Source of the DNA: Pseudomonas sp. stari2
Lineage (GTDB): Bacteria; Pseudomonadota; Gammaproteobacteria; Pseudomonadales; Pseudomonadaceae
DNA: 64,000 bases
Reading direction: 5' to 3'
Assembly: GCF_040760005.1 (NCBI RefSeq)
Contig: NZ_CP099760.1
Location: 5,115,501-5,179,500, forward strand
Numbering within the stretch: position 1 is the stretch's first letter; every line of letters starts with the position of its first letter. This document shows, piece by piece, positions 17,081-26,132 of the stretch. The position numbers and the translations under genes were made by a program. The notes below the pieces were generated by a model. It was not told where the DNA came from and made no database searches. It saw only the letters and a list, made by a program, of their open reading frames with translations.

Positions 17081-18191
17081 CGATGTTCTCCCACGCGGCC
17101 GCACAACGATTTCGCCCGTCGCGCTTGGCCCGGTACAGCGCCTGATCGGCGCGCTGCAAGGCGTCGTCCAGATCATCACCCAGTTCCAGCAGGGTCATGC
17201 CGGCGGACAGGCTAAGGTTTTTCACGTTCAGGCCCACCAGTTCGACGTCGGTGAAGGCGACGCGCAGCCGTTCGCAGCAAGCGGTCAGCCGCTCGGCGTT
17301 GCAATCGGGCAGCAGCACCACGAATTCTTCACCACCATAACGCGCCAGCACGTCGCCGTCGCGCAGACAGGCTCCGGCAACACCGGCGAAGGCTTGCAAC
17401 ACCTGATCGCCAGCAGCGTGACCATGCAGATCATTGATACGTTTGAAATGGTCGAGGTCGATCAGCGCCAGACCGTGCACCACGTCGGCCTCCATCGCAT
17501 TCAACTCGCGAGTGGCCAGGCGCAGGAAATGCCGACGGTTGAACAGCCCGGTCAATTCGTCGGTGGCCACCAGGTCTTCGAGCTGGCGCATCATCCCGCG
17601 CAGGGTGTCCTGATGCGCCTGCAAGGCAAACCGGCGCTGGCGCATGCGTTGCCGTGAGGTCTGGACGAAGCGTGCGTAGATCACCAGCCATGCCAGCACG
17701 ATCAACAGAATGCACGCCTGCAACGCGGAAAGTGCCGGATCGTGCAGCCGGAAGTGGTAACCGTCCCACAGCGTGATGGCGCAGAAGCTGAAGAACACCA
17801 GCATCGCGCAGCGTACAAAGGCCCGCCGTGACAGATGGAACAGGCCGAACAGCAGGATCAGCACATAGAAGACCAGGAACTCGCCCCGCGCTTCTTCCAG
17901 ATGCGCGATCAGCCACGTCTGCCAGCCGAGGCCAAGCAGCACTTGCGCTTCGGTCAGGCTCGGGTCGGAGAACCGCAGATTGGCGCCCGAAAAAAACAAC
18001 GCGAACAGGGTCGCCTGGCTGATGACCACCAGGGCGCTGCCGACGGCGACGCCTGCCAGCGAATCTTCGTAGTGTCCGGTGAAATACGCCAGCCACAGCA
18101 GCAGCAAGGCCAATCCGTAGGTGGCTGCAGCGAGGGCGAAGCGTTTGAGCAAAAGACGTTGAATGGCGTTATGGGTCAATCGTTGACTCAC
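17073..18191 (-). CDS. sadC: Membrane diguanylate cyclase SadC
   Basis: A 372-residue inner-membrane GGDEF protein that makes c-di-GMP. About six membrane helices fill residues 15-175; the GGDEF domain follows, with GGEEF active site at 286-290 and an RxxD product-inhibition site RDGD at 277-280, so it should be active and feedback controlled. Gene order (pyruvate kinase, hydratase, reductase, this gene, fumarase) matches PAO1 sadC (PA4332), where it promotes attachment and opposes swarming. BifA, encoded 32 kb away, is its known functional counterweight. Confidence 0.88.
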   Translation of the reverse strand: MSQRLTHNAIQRLLLKRFALAAATYGLALLLLWLAYFTGHYEDSLAGVAVGSALVVISQATLFALFFSGANLRFSDPSLTEAQVLLGLGWQTWLIAHLEEARGEFLVFYVLILLFGLFHLSRRAFVRCAMLVFFSFCAITLWDGYHFRLHDPALSALQACILLIVLAWLVIYARFVQTSRQRMRQRRFALQAHQDTLRGMMRQLEDLVATDELTGLFNRRHFLRLATRELNAMEADVVHGLALIDLDHFKRINDLHGHAAGDQVLQAFAGVAGACLRDGDVLARYGGEEFVVLLPDCNAERLTACCERLRVAFTDVELVGLNVKNLSLSAGMTLLELGDDLDDALQRADQALYRAKRDGRNRCAAAWENIDA

Positions 18192-18620
18192 CGTGCGATA
18201 AGAGGCTGACCGAGTGTCCTACTCTACAGACCGGCTGCCACTTTAGTGGCCCAGTCGATAAATGACCATTGATTTTCGGGCCGGATATTTGGCGTCAAAA
18301 AAGCCCTTGAGCCCGCCCCTCCCGGGTTCCCGGAGCGCCCGCCAAAAGCACCTATCACGCGTGATTTTTTGTCGGCCTTCGCCGTCCGCAAACAGCGAGC
18401 CGGACGCAGCGATTGCAGACCACACCGACCGGCTCCCGCCATGCGACCAACGAATGACTACCGGCGCGTGTCACCACCAGGGAGGCGCGGTATACTGCCG
18501 CGCCTTTTTAGCGTCGCGCCAGCAGCCCCGGCGTGCCTTGAAAGGTGTCTGCGACCGACCGATGCACCCAAGCCGCAGGCACCTTATTGAATGTTCCCGT
18601 CTTTTAGAGGAGCGCGACTC
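18192..18620. other. Intergenic region between divergent sadC and fumarase
   Basis: A gap of 429 bp with no credible gene. It must hold the sadC promoter on the left and the fumarase promoter on the right. The only distinctive structure is the hairpin-embedded -10 element near 18484-18504. Confidence 0.6.
18484..18504 (+). promoter_or_regulatory. Putative fumarase promoter with -10 box inside an inverted repeat
   Basis: TATACT (18491-18496) sits between the perfect arms GGCGCGG (18484-18490) and CCGCGCC (18498-18504), followed by TTTTTA. The -35 match 17 bp upstream is weak (GTGTCA). The leader would be about 115 nt. Confidence 0.4.
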
Positions 18621-20144
18621 ATGACCGTGATCAAGCAAGACGACCTGATTCAGAGCGTTGCCGACGCCCTGCAATTCATTTCCTACTACCACCCCGTGGA
18701 CTTCATCCAGGCGATGCACGAAGCCTACCTGCGCGAAGAATCGCCAGCGGCCCGTGACTCGATGGCGCAGATCCTGATCAACTCGCGCATGTGCGCCACC
18801 GGCCACCGGCCGATCTGCCAGGACACCGGCATCGTGACCGTGTTCGTGCGTGTGGGCATGGACGTGCGTTGGGATGGCGCGACCATGAGCCTGGACGACA
18901 TGATCAACGAAGGCGTGCGCCGCGCCTACAACCTTCCGGAAAACGTCCTGCGTGCCTCGATCCTCGCCGACCCGGCGGGCGCTCGTAAAAACACCAAGGA
19001 CAACACCCCGGCGGTCATCCACTACTCCATCGTTCCGGGTAACACCGTGGAAGTGGACGTGGCGGCCAAGGGCGGCGGTTCCGAGAACAAGTCGAAAATG
19101 GCCATGCTCAACCCGTCCGACTCGATCGTCGACTGGGTGCTCAAGACCGTTCCGACCATGGGCGCCGGCTGGTGCCCACCGGGCATGCTGGGCATCGGCA
19201 TCGGCGGCACCGCCGAGAAAGCCGCTGTGATGGCCAAGGAAGTGTTGATGGAATCCATCGACATTCACGAGCTCAAGGCTCGTGGCCCGCAGAACCGCAT
19301 CGAAGAAATACGTCTGGAGCTGTTCGAGAAGGTCAACCAGCTGGGCATCGGCGCCCAGGGCCTCGGCGGCCTGACCACCGTGCTCGACGTGAAGATCATG
19401 GATTACCCGACTCACGCCGCCTCCTTGCCGGTGTGCATGATCCCGAACTGCGCCGCCACCCGTCACGCGCACTTCGTGCTCGACGGTTCCGGCCCTGCTT
19501 CGCTGGAGGCGCCACCGCTGGACGCCTACCCGGAAATCGTCTGGGAAGCCGGCCCGTCGGCCCGTCGCGTCAACCTCGACACCCTGACCCCGGAAGACGT
19601 GCAGAGCTGGAAGCCGGGCGAAACCGTCCTGCTCAACGGCAAGATGCTCACCGGTCGCGACGCGGCGCACAAGCGCATGGTCGAGATGCTGAACAAGGGC
19701 GAAACCCTGCCGGTTGATCTGAAAGGTCGCTTCATCTACTACGTCGGCCCGGTTGATCCGGTCGGTGACGAAGTGGTTGGCCCGGCTGGCCCGACCACCG
19801 CCACGCGGATGGACAAGTTCACCCGTCAGATCCTCGAGCAGACCGGCCTGTTGGGCATGATCGGCAAGTCCGAGCGCGGCCCGACCGCTATCGACGCGAT
19901 CAAGGACAACAAGGCGGTGTACCTGATGGCCGTCGGCGGTGCCGCTTACCTGGTGGCGCAAGCGATCAAGAAGTCCAAGGTCCTGGCGTTCGCTGAACTG
20001 GGCATGGAAGCGATCTACGAGTTCGAGGTCAAGGACATGCCGGTCACCGTCGCGGTGGACAGCAAAGGTGAATCGGTGCACATCACTGGTCCTGCGATCT
20101 GGCAACAGAAGATCAGCGAGAGCCTAGCGGTGGAAGTGCAGTAA
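18621..20144 (+). CDS. Class I fumarate hydratase (Fe-S)
   Basis: A 507-residue oxygen-sensitive [4Fe-4S] fumarase of the TCA cycle, with alpha and beta domains fused in one chain. Cluster Cys candidates lie in ATGHRPICQDTGIV, MIPNCAATRHAHF and around residue 390. GGGSENKSKM and GIGIGGTAEKA are family signatures. The ATG at 18621 follows AGAGGAG; an ATG ten codons upstream is not used. Expected to be backed up by an iron-independent fumC elsewhere. Confidence 0.94.
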   Translation: MTVIKQDDLIQSVADALQFISYYHPVDFIQAMHEAYLREESPAARDSMAQILINSRMCATGHRPICQDTGIVTVFVRVGMDVRWDGATMSLDDMINEGVRRAYNLPENVLRASILADPAGARKNTKDNTPAVIHYSIVPGNTVEVDVAAKGGGSENKSKMAMLNPSDSIVDWVLKTVPTMGAGWCPPGMLGIGIGGTAEKAAVMAKEVLMESIDIHELKARGPQNRIEEIRLELFEKVNQLGIGAQGLGGLTTVLDVKIMDYPTHAASLPVCMIPNCAATRHAHFVLDGSGPASLEAPPLDAYPEIVWEAGPSARRVNLDTLTPEDVQSWKPGETVLLNGKMLTGRDAAHKRMVEMLNKGETLPVDLKGRFIYYVGPVDPVGDEVVGPAGPTTATRMDKFTRQILEQTGLLGMIGKSERGPTAIDAIKDNKAVYLMAVGGAAYLVAQAIKKSKVLAFAELGMEAIYEFEVKDMPVTVAVDSKGESVHITGPAIWQQKISESLAVEVQ

Positions 20145-20164
20145 GCTATTTGCAATATAAAAAC

Positions 20165-20200
20165 GGCCGGCTCATCCAGGTGGAGAGCCGGCCTTTTTTT
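20165..20200 (+). terminator. Terminator of fumarase gene
   Basis: GGCCGGCTC (20165-20173) pairs with GAGCCGGCC (20185-20193) and is followed by T7. Confidence 0.93.
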
Positions 20201-20388
20201 GGGTATATGAGACTCGTACAACCAAACATCTACATGCAGAGCGTTTTTTTTCGTGCGCAATTGTCGATGCCTTCAGTGATCAATATCGGCAAAAAGTACC
20301 GCATGCTCATAGCGACTATGAACAGGAGCCCCGCCTACACATCTGCATGGTATCGTGCCCGCCCGTCCTGCCATCCGTTTGCCACAGC

Positions 20389-22149
20389 ATGCTGCCGACT
20401 TCCCGTACCCTGCGTCTGTCGTTGTATACCCTGCTGATCATCGCCGGTGCCGCCCTCGCCGCGACGCTTGCAATCCGCCACGCCGAACGCCAGGCGCTGG
20501 TGGAAGACGCCGCCAGAGCCAACCAGCAACTGGCGCTGTACGCCAATTCTCTGCACACCCTGATCGACCGCTACCGCGCCCTGCCCGCCGTATTGGCGCT
20601 GGATCCGCAACTGCGTGCGGCGCTGGCCGGTCCCGTGAGCCTTGAAGAGCAGGCAGCGCTCAACCTGAAACTGGAAAAGATCAACGGCGCGGCACAATCC
20701 TCGACCCTTGAATTGCTCGATCACACCGGTCTCGCGGTGGCGGCCAGCAACTGGCGTCTGCCCAGCAGTTACGTCGGCCACAACTATGGCTTTCGCCCGT
20801 ACTTCAGCCAGACCCGCACCCAGGGCACCGGGCGTTTCTACGCGGTCGGCGTGACCAGCGGAATTCCCGGTTACTTCTTGTCCAGCGCGGTGCTCGGCGA
20901 CAACGGCGAGTTCCTCGGGGCGATGGTGGTCAAGCTCGAATTCCCCGAACTCGAACGCGAATGGAGCCAGGGCAGCGACACCCTGCTGGTCAGCGATGCC
21001 CGGGGCATCATCTTCATCGCCAACCAGCCCGACTGGCGCTATCGCCTCCTGCACCCGCTGAGCCCGGCCGATTACAAAGAGATCAAGGCTACCCGCCAAT
21101 ACGACAAACAGTCGCTGGTGCCGCTGACTCATCTGTCGCTGCGTCGCTTCGATGACAACAGTGATCTGCGCCGCGTTGAAGGCCCGCAGGGCACAGCGGA
21201 TTACCTGTGGGAATCGCTGCCGCTGACCGCCGAAGGCTGGACCCTGCACCTGCTGCGGCGCCCGCAACTGTCCTTCGAAGACCAGCGCAATGCCGGACTC
21301 GCCGCCGCCGGGGTGTGGCTGGCGCTGGTATTCCTGTTGTTGTTCCTCAACCAGCGCTGGCGTCTGGCGAAGATGCGTCAGCGTAGCCGCGAAGAGCTTG
21401 AGCAATTGGTCGAGGAACGTACCCGCGACTTGCGTACCGCTCAGGACGGACTTGTGCAGTCGGCGAAACTCGCGGCACTGGGGCAGATGTCGGCGGCCCT
21501 GGCCCACGAAATCAATCAGCCGTTGACCGCCCAGCGCATGCAGCTAGCGACCCTGCGCCTGCTGCTCGATCATGGCCGGGTCGACGACGCCTACAAGGCA
21601 CTCAAACCGGTGGATGAAATGCTCACGCGTATGGCGGCTCTCACCGGTCATTTGAAAACCTTTGCCCGCAAGAGCCCCAGCGGCTTGCGCGAGCGGCTGG
21701 ATCTGGCGACGGTGGTCGATCAGGCCCTGCAATTGCTCGACGCAAGGATGCGCGACGAACAGGTCAGCCTCGTGTTGCACCTGACCCGTCCGGCCTGGGT
21801 ACGTGGCGATGCGATCCGCCTCGAACAAGTGCTGATCAACCTGCTGCGCAACGCCCTCGATGCCATGCAGGGCAAACCGTGCAAGCGTCTGGAAATCCGT
21901 CTGGAAGCCGACGAGCAACTGTGGCGCCTGAGCGTCATCGACAACGGCGGCGGCATTGCCGAAGAACATCTGGGTCAGGTGTTCGATCCGTTCTTCACCA
22001 CTAAACCTGTGGGTGACGGGCTGGGTCTGGGACTGGCGGTGTCGTTTGCCATCGTCCACGAATCCGGCGGGCGCCTGAGCGCCGAGAACGGCGCCAACGG
22101 CGCGGTGTTCAGCCTGACCCTGCCAATCGATCAGGAGGCGCACCTCTGA
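20389..22149 (+). CDS. mifS: DctB/MifS-type sensor histidine kinase
   Basis: A 586-residue membrane kinase. Two membrane helices (about residues 8-27 and 302-322) flank a periplasmic tandem-PDC (dCache) sensor as in DctB, which senses C4- or C5-dicarboxylates. The cytoplasmic part has the H-box ALAHEINQPL and the N, G1 and G2 boxes LINLLRNALDA, DNGGGI and GLGLGLAVS. The start at 20389 puts the first helix right at the N-terminus. It is coupled to the regulator gene by a 1-bp TGATG overlap. With the permease two genes on, alpha-ketoglutarate is the most likely signal; the mifS name rests on similarity from memory. Confidence 0.8.
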   Translation: MLPTSRTLRLSLYTLLIIAGAALAATLAIRHAERQALVEDAARANQQLALYANSLHTLIDRYRALPAVLALDPQLRAALAGPVSLEEQAALNLKLEKINGAAQSSTLELLDHTGLAVAASNWRLPSSYVGHNYGFRPYFSQTRTQGTGRFYAVGVTSGIPGYFLSSAVLGDNGEFLGAMVVKLEFPELEREWSQGSDTLLVSDARGIIFIANQPDWRYRLLHPLSPADYKEIKATRQYDKQSLVPLTHLSLRRFDDNSDLRRVEGPQGTADYLWESLPLTAEGWTLHLLRRPQLSFEDQRNAGLAAAGVWLALVFLLLFLNQRWRLAKMRQRSREELEQLVEERTRDLRTAQDGLVQSAKLAALGQMSAALAHEINQPLTAQRMQLATLRLLLDHGRVDDAYKALKPVDEMLTRMAALTGHLKTFARKSPSGLRERLDLATVVDQALQLLDARMRDEQVSLVLHLTRPAWVRGDAIRLEQVLINLLRNALDAMQGKPCKRLEIRLEADEQLWRLSVIDNGGGIAEEHLGQVFDPFFTTKPVGDGLGLGLAVSFAIVHESGGRLSAENGANGAVFSLTLPIDQEAHL

Positions 22150-23477
22150 TGCTCAATCGCGTGATGGTGGTCGATGACGAAAGCAGTATTCGCAGTGCCG
22201 TCGAGCAATGGCTGAGCCTGTCCGGGTTCGAGGTGCAGCTGTTCAGCCGCGCCGACGAATGCCTGGCGGCGCTGCCGAAGCATTTTGCCGGGGTGATTCT
22301 CAGCGATGTGCGCATGCCCGGGCTCAGCGGTCTTGAGTTGTTGGCCGAAGTACAGCGCCGGGATCCCGACTTGCCGGTGATTCTGCTCACTGGCCACGGC
22401 GATGTGCCGATGGCGGTCGAAGCGATGCGCGACGGTGCCTACGATTTTCTGGAAAAACCCTTCAGCCCCGAGACCCTGCTCGGCAGCCTGCGCCGGGCGC
22501 TGGACAAGCGTCGGCTGGTGCTGGAAAACCGTGCCCTGCACGAGCAGGCCGACAACCGCGCCAGACTGGAGGCGACGTTGCTCGGTGTGTCCCGTGGTTT
22601 GCAGACCCTGCGCCGGCAGGTGCTGGATCTGGCGACGCTCCCGGTCAACGTGCTGATCCGTGGCGAGACCGGCAGCGGCAAGGAACTGGTCGCCCGTTGC
22701 CTGCACGACTTCGGCCCACGCGCCGACAAACCGTTCGTGGCGCTGAACTGCGCGGCGATCCCCGAGCAATTGTTCGAAGCCGAGTTGTTCGGGCATGAAA
22801 GCGGCGCGTTCACCGGAGCCTCCGGCAAGCGCATCGGCAAGCTGGAATACGCCGATGGCGGCACCCTGTTTCTCGATGAAATCGAAAGCATGCCGCTGGC
22901 CCAGCAAGTGAAACTGCTGCGGGTGTTGCAGGAGCAGAAGCTGGAGCGGCTGGGGTCGAACCAGAGCATTCGGGTGGACTTGCGGATCGTCGCCGCCACC
23001 AAACCTGACTTGCTGGATGAAGCCCGGGCCGGGCGTTTTCGTGAAGACCTGGCGTATCGCCTGAACGTCGCCGAACTGCGCCTGCCGCCGCTGCGTGATC
23101 GTCGCGAAGATATTCCGTTGTTGTTCGAATCCTTCGCTCAAAGCGCCGCCCAGCGTCTGGGCCGGACCTTTCCGCCGCTCAGTGGTGCGCAGTTGAGCCA
23201 TCTGCTGAGTCATGACTGGCCGGGTAATGTGCGGGAACTGGCGAACGTTGCCGAGCGGCAGGTGCTGGGGCTGGATGAGCCTGTGCAGGGCATCGATCCC
23301 GGCCAGTCGCTGGCGGCGCAGCAGGAGGCATTTGAGGCGCAGTGTCTGCGGGCCGCGCTGACCCGGCACAAGGGCGATGTGAAAGCCGTACTGGAAGAAC
23401 TGCAACTGCCTCGTCGCACCTTCAATGAAAAGATGCAGCGCCATGGACTGAGCCGGGAAATGTTCGTACCTGAATGA
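22149..23477 (+). CDS. mifR: Sigma-54-dependent response regulator, MifR/DctD type
   Basis: A 442-residue activator. The receiver domain has acidic DD at 9-10 and phospho-acceptor Asp53 (LSDVRMPG). The AAA+ domain has Walker A GETGSGKE (172-179), the sigma-54-contacting loop GAFTGA (219-224) and GGTLFLDEIE. A Fis-type helix-turn-helix is at the C-terminus (KGDVKAVLEELQLPRRTFNEKM). It pairs with the kinase encoded just before. The GG-N10-GC promoter in front of the next gene is its obvious target. Confidence 0.87.
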   Translation: MLNRVMVVDDESSIRSAVEQWLSLSGFEVQLFSRADECLAALPKHFAGVILSDVRMPGLSGLELLAEVQRRDPDLPVILLTGHGDVPMAVEAMRDGAYDFLEKPFSPETLLGSLRRALDKRRLVLENRALHEQADNRARLEATLLGVSRGLQTLRRQVLDLATLPVNVLIRGETGSGKELVARCLHDFGPRADKPFVALNCAAIPEQLFEAELFGHESGAFTGASGKRIGKLEYADGGTLFLDEIESMPLAQQVKLLRVLQEQKLERLGSNQSIRVDLRIVAATKPDLLDEARAGRFREDLAYRLNVAELRLPPLRDRREDIPLLFESFAQSAAQRLGRTFPPLSGAQLSHLLSHDWPGNVRELANVAERQVLGLDEPVQGIDPGQSLAAQQEAFEAQCLRAALTRHKGDVKAVLEELQLPRRTFNEKMQRHGLSREMFVPE

Positions 23478-23495
23478 GCGGAAATCCGCTCATTC
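23472..23495. promoter_or_regulatory. Palindrome, candidate activator-binding site
   Basis: GAATGAGCGGA (23472-23482), AA, TCCGCTCATTC (23485-23495): 11-bp perfect arms overlapping the mifR stop codon. No T-run follows, and the -24 element lies about 70-95 bp downstream, the usual distance for an upstream activator site. It could instead be a weak terminator. Confidence 0.5.
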
Positions 23496-23563
23496 ATTCC
23501 GGCTCATCGGCAAAATCCCGCTCAGCCCATCTCCCCACCCCCTCTAAACCGGCCCTCCCTCCG

Positions 23564-23580
23564 TTGGCACAGCTCCTGCT
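23564..23580 (+). promoter_or_regulatory. Sigma-54 promoter of the KgtP-like permease gene
   Basis: TTGGCACAGCTCCTGCT has GG at 23566-23567 and GC at 23578-23579 with the exact 10-bp separation of a -24/-12 promoter. It lies about 63 bp before the permease start, directly after a sigma-54 activator gene. Confidence 0.8.
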
Positions 23581-23642
23581 ATAGCCCTCGCAGGCTGCGT
23601 TTCAACGCGCTCCACAAAAACAATTAAACGAAGGATCCTTCA

Positions 23643-24962
23643 ATGGATAACTCCAACGCCCTGCCTCTTGGGTCGGCTGCCGTGCCGACTAAAGAACGAA
23701 CCACCGCCAGTCGCATCAAGTCGATCTTCAGCGGTTCCGTCGGCAACATGGTCGAGTGGTATGACTGGTACGTCTACGCCGCCTTCTCGCTGTACTTCGC
23801 CAAGACATTTTTCCCCGCCGGTTCCACCACCGCCCAACTGATGAACACCGCCGCGATCTTCGCCGTGGGCTTTCTGATGCGCCCGATCGGTGGCTGGCTG
23901 ATGGGCCTGTACGCCGACAAGGTCGGACGTAAAAAGGCGCTGATGGCCTCGGTGTACCTGATGTGCTTCGGCTCCCTGCTGATCGCCCTCAGCCCGAACT
24001 ACGAAACCATCGGCATCGGCGCACCGATCCTGCTGGTGTTTGCCCGTCTGCTGCAGGGCCTGTCGGTCGGCGGCGAGTACGGCACCTCCGCCACTTACCT
24101 GTCGGAGATGGCAACCAAGGAACGTCGCGGCTTCTTCTCCAGCTTCCAGTACGTGACCCTGATCTCCGGCCAGCTCATCGCGCTGGGCGTGTTGATCGTG
24201 CTGCAACAGATGCTCACCACCGAGCAACTGTACGCATGGGGCTGGCGTATTCCGTTCGCCATCGGCGCGCTGTGCGCAATCGTCGCGCTGTACCTGCGTC
24301 GCGGCATGGAAGAAACCGAATCGTTCACCAAGAAAGAGAAGTCCAAGGAAAGCGCCATGCGCACCTTGCTGCGCCATCCGAAGGAACTGCTCACCGTGGT
24401 CGGCCTGACCATGGGCGGTACACTGGCGTTCTACACCTACACCACCTACATGCAGAAATACCTGGTGAACACCGTCGGCATGAGCATTTCCGACTCCACC
24501 ACCATTTCTGCGGCCACGCTGTTCCTGTTCATGTGCCTGCAACCGATCATCGGTGGCCTGTCCGACAAGATCGGCCGTCGTCCGATCCTGATCGCCTTCG
24601 GCGTGCTGGGCACGATCTTCACCGTGCCGATCCTGATGACGCTGCACACCATCCAGACCTGGTGGGGCGCGTTCTTCCTGATCATGGCGGCGCTGATCAT
24701 CGTCAGCGGCTACACCTCGATCAACGCCGTGGTGAAGGCCGAGCTGTTCCCGACCGAAATCCGCGCTCTGGGCGTCGGCCTGCCGTACGCACTGACCGTG
24801 TCGATCTTCGGCGGCACCGCCGAATACATCGCGCTCTGGTTCAAGAGCATCGGTATGGAAACCGGTTACTACTGGTACGTGACCGCGTGCATCGCGGTGT
24901 CCCTGCTGGTGTACATCACCATGAAAGACACCCAGAAACATTCGCGCATCGTCACTGACTGA
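23643..24962 (+). CDS. KgtP/PcaT-like dicarboxylate (alpha-ketoglutarate) MFS permease
   Basis: A 439-residue, 12-helix proton symporter of the metabolite:H+ group. Family signs are GNMVEWYDWYVYA in the first helix, the loop 2-3 motif GLYADKVGRKKAL, RLLQGLSVGGEYGTSA, and the repeat copy GGLSDKIGRRPIL. Proteins of this type bring in alpha-ketoglutarate and related acids. The sigma-54 promoter and upstream kinase/regulator pair indicate substrate-induced expression. The initiating ATG is preceded by AAGGAT. Confidence 0.88.
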   Translation: MDNSNALPLGSAAVPTKERTTASRIKSIFSGSVGNMVEWYDWYVYAAFSLYFAKTFFPAGSTTAQLMNTAAIFAVGFLMRPIGGWLMGLYADKVGRKKALMASVYLMCFGSLLIALSPNYETIGIGAPILLVFARLLQGLSVGGEYGTSATYLSEMATKERRGFFSSFQYVTLISGQLIALGVLIVLQQMLTTEQLYAWGWRIPFAIGALCAIVALYLRRGMEETESFTKKEKSKESAMRTLLRHPKELLTVVGLTMGGTLAFYTYTTYMQKYLVNTVGMSISDSTTISAATLFLFMCLQPIIGGLSDKIGRRPILIAFGVLGTIFTVPILMTLHTIQTWWGAFFLIMAALIIVSGYTSINAVVKAELFPTEIRALGVGLPYALTVSIFGGTAEYIALWFKSIGMETGYYWYVTACIAVSLLVYITMKDTQKHSRIVTD

Positions 24963-24966
24963 TCGC

Positions 24967-25005
24967 AAAAAAAAACGCGCGAAGGTGCAAGACCTTCGCG
25001 CGTTT
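24967..25005. terminator. Shared terminator of permease and COG4705 gene
   Basis: AAACGCGCGAAGGT (24973-24986), loop GCAAG, ACCTTCGCGCGTTT (24992-25005). Nine A on the left give a strong U-tract for the minus-strand gene; the plus-strand tract is short. Confidence 0.88.
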
Positions 25006-25026
25006 GCATTCAGCCCGATCGCCCGA

Positions 25027-25785
25027 TCAGGACAACTCGGCAACGCCCTGTTTGCCGCCAAAGCGCTTCTGCGCATAAGACGCGCCCACGATCATCACCA
25101 ACAGAATCCCCGCCAGCACTGCCGACGAACCGATGGTGCCGAAGTCCAGACCGCCCTTCTCATGAGACTTGGTCATCAAGTCGCCCAAGGTCGCGCCAAA
25201 CGGCCGGGTCAGCACGAACGCCACCCAGAACAGCGCCACCGACGAAATCTTGGTGAAGTACTTGAGCAGTACCACTACCGCAATCGCCGAGCCGATCAAC
25301 AGCGCGCCACCGGCAAAACCCAGGCCCGAGTCGTCCGCCAGGTAATCGCCGAGCGCGGTGCCCAGGGTGTTGGAGAACAGGATCGCCATCCAGTAGAACA
25401 TCTCGCCGCGAAAGCTCTGCACCTTGGTGACGTTGAGCGAATCGCCGCTCAGGCGCCACGCCGCGAAGATCGCCAGCAGGATCGCGATCAGGATCATGGA
25501 ACCTGTGGCGTAACCCAGCTCCAGCGTGCGGTCCATGAAGTCGGACATGGTGGTGCCGGCGGTGCTGGTCGACAGGATCACGATCCAGTACAGCAGCGGC
25601 TTGTAGGTCTTGGACATCAGTTGCGTGACCAGCGTCAGGACGAACACGCTGATCAGGATCAGCGAGCTCATGGCGTAGCCGACGTTGAGGGTCATCGACA
25701 GCAAATCCCCCGCGGTTTCCCCCAGGGTCGTCGCGCAGATTTTCATGACCCAGAAGGCCAGGGTGATTTGAGGCAGTTTGTTCAT
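25027..25785 (-). CDS. COG4705-type membrane protein with fourfold repeats
   Basis: A 252-residue polytopic inner-membrane protein with about eight helices and no soluble domain. Four internal units share a T/S-x-x-x-G-x-x-x-x-D core: TTLGETAGD (19-27), STAGTTMSD (74-82), NTLGTALGD (139-147) and RPFGATLGD (194-202), each followed by a G-Y/F-A-rich helix. The conserved Asp residues at 27, 82, 147 and 202 inside the membrane suggest ion or proton handling. Function is not established. It is transcribed alone, away from a 347-bp gap. Confidence 0.75.
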   Translation of the reverse strand: MNKLPQITLAFWVMKICATTLGETAGDLLSMTLNVGYAMSSLILISVFVLTLVTQLMSKTYKPLLYWIVILSTSTAGTTMSDFMDRTLELGYATGSMILIAILLAIFAAWRLSGDSLNVTKVQSFRGEMFYWMAILFSNTLGTALGDYLADDSGLGFAGGALLIGSAIAVVVLLKYFTKISSVALFWVAFVLTRPFGATLGDLMTKSHEKGGLDFGTIGSSAVLAGILLVMIVGASYAQKRFGGKQGVAELS

Positions 25786-26132
25786 TGCAGGTAAAGCTCC
25801 AGTGTGTGACGGCCGGCTCTTGGTTTTCTGGCCGCCGGCAGACTGGCGTTGCGAGGGTGAAAAACCGGTCGGGAATGTATGAAAAATCTGTCACACAAGC
25901 CAAAAGCGGCGATTAATCACCGGTTAATGCCCCTGCCGCATCCTGCACTTACCTGATCGATTGACTGCGCGTCGCTCGCTCCCAAGACGAGACGAATTGT
26001 ATGCGTCGCCCTTAATATCAAGTTAATCGATTGTTTTTAGCATTATTTTGCGCTTTTTAATCAATTTAGTTGGCGTAGCATGAACCCCATGCAAGACACA
26101 CCGCCAACGAATTTCGAATCTGGAGAACGACC
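25786..26132. other. Low-GC intergenic region
   Basis: A 347-bp gap between two divergent genes. The right part (about 26005-26075) is notably AT-rich (TTAATATCAAGTTAATCGAT and following). It must carry both promoters, but no convincing -35/-10 pair was fixed. No ORF. Confidence 0.5.

Noticed and set aside
18471..20105. Long open frame antisense to fumarase (over 500 codons)
   Set aside because: His/Asp/Arg/Gly-rich composition typical of GC-rich reverse frames; fumarase itself is certain; no ribosome-binding site.
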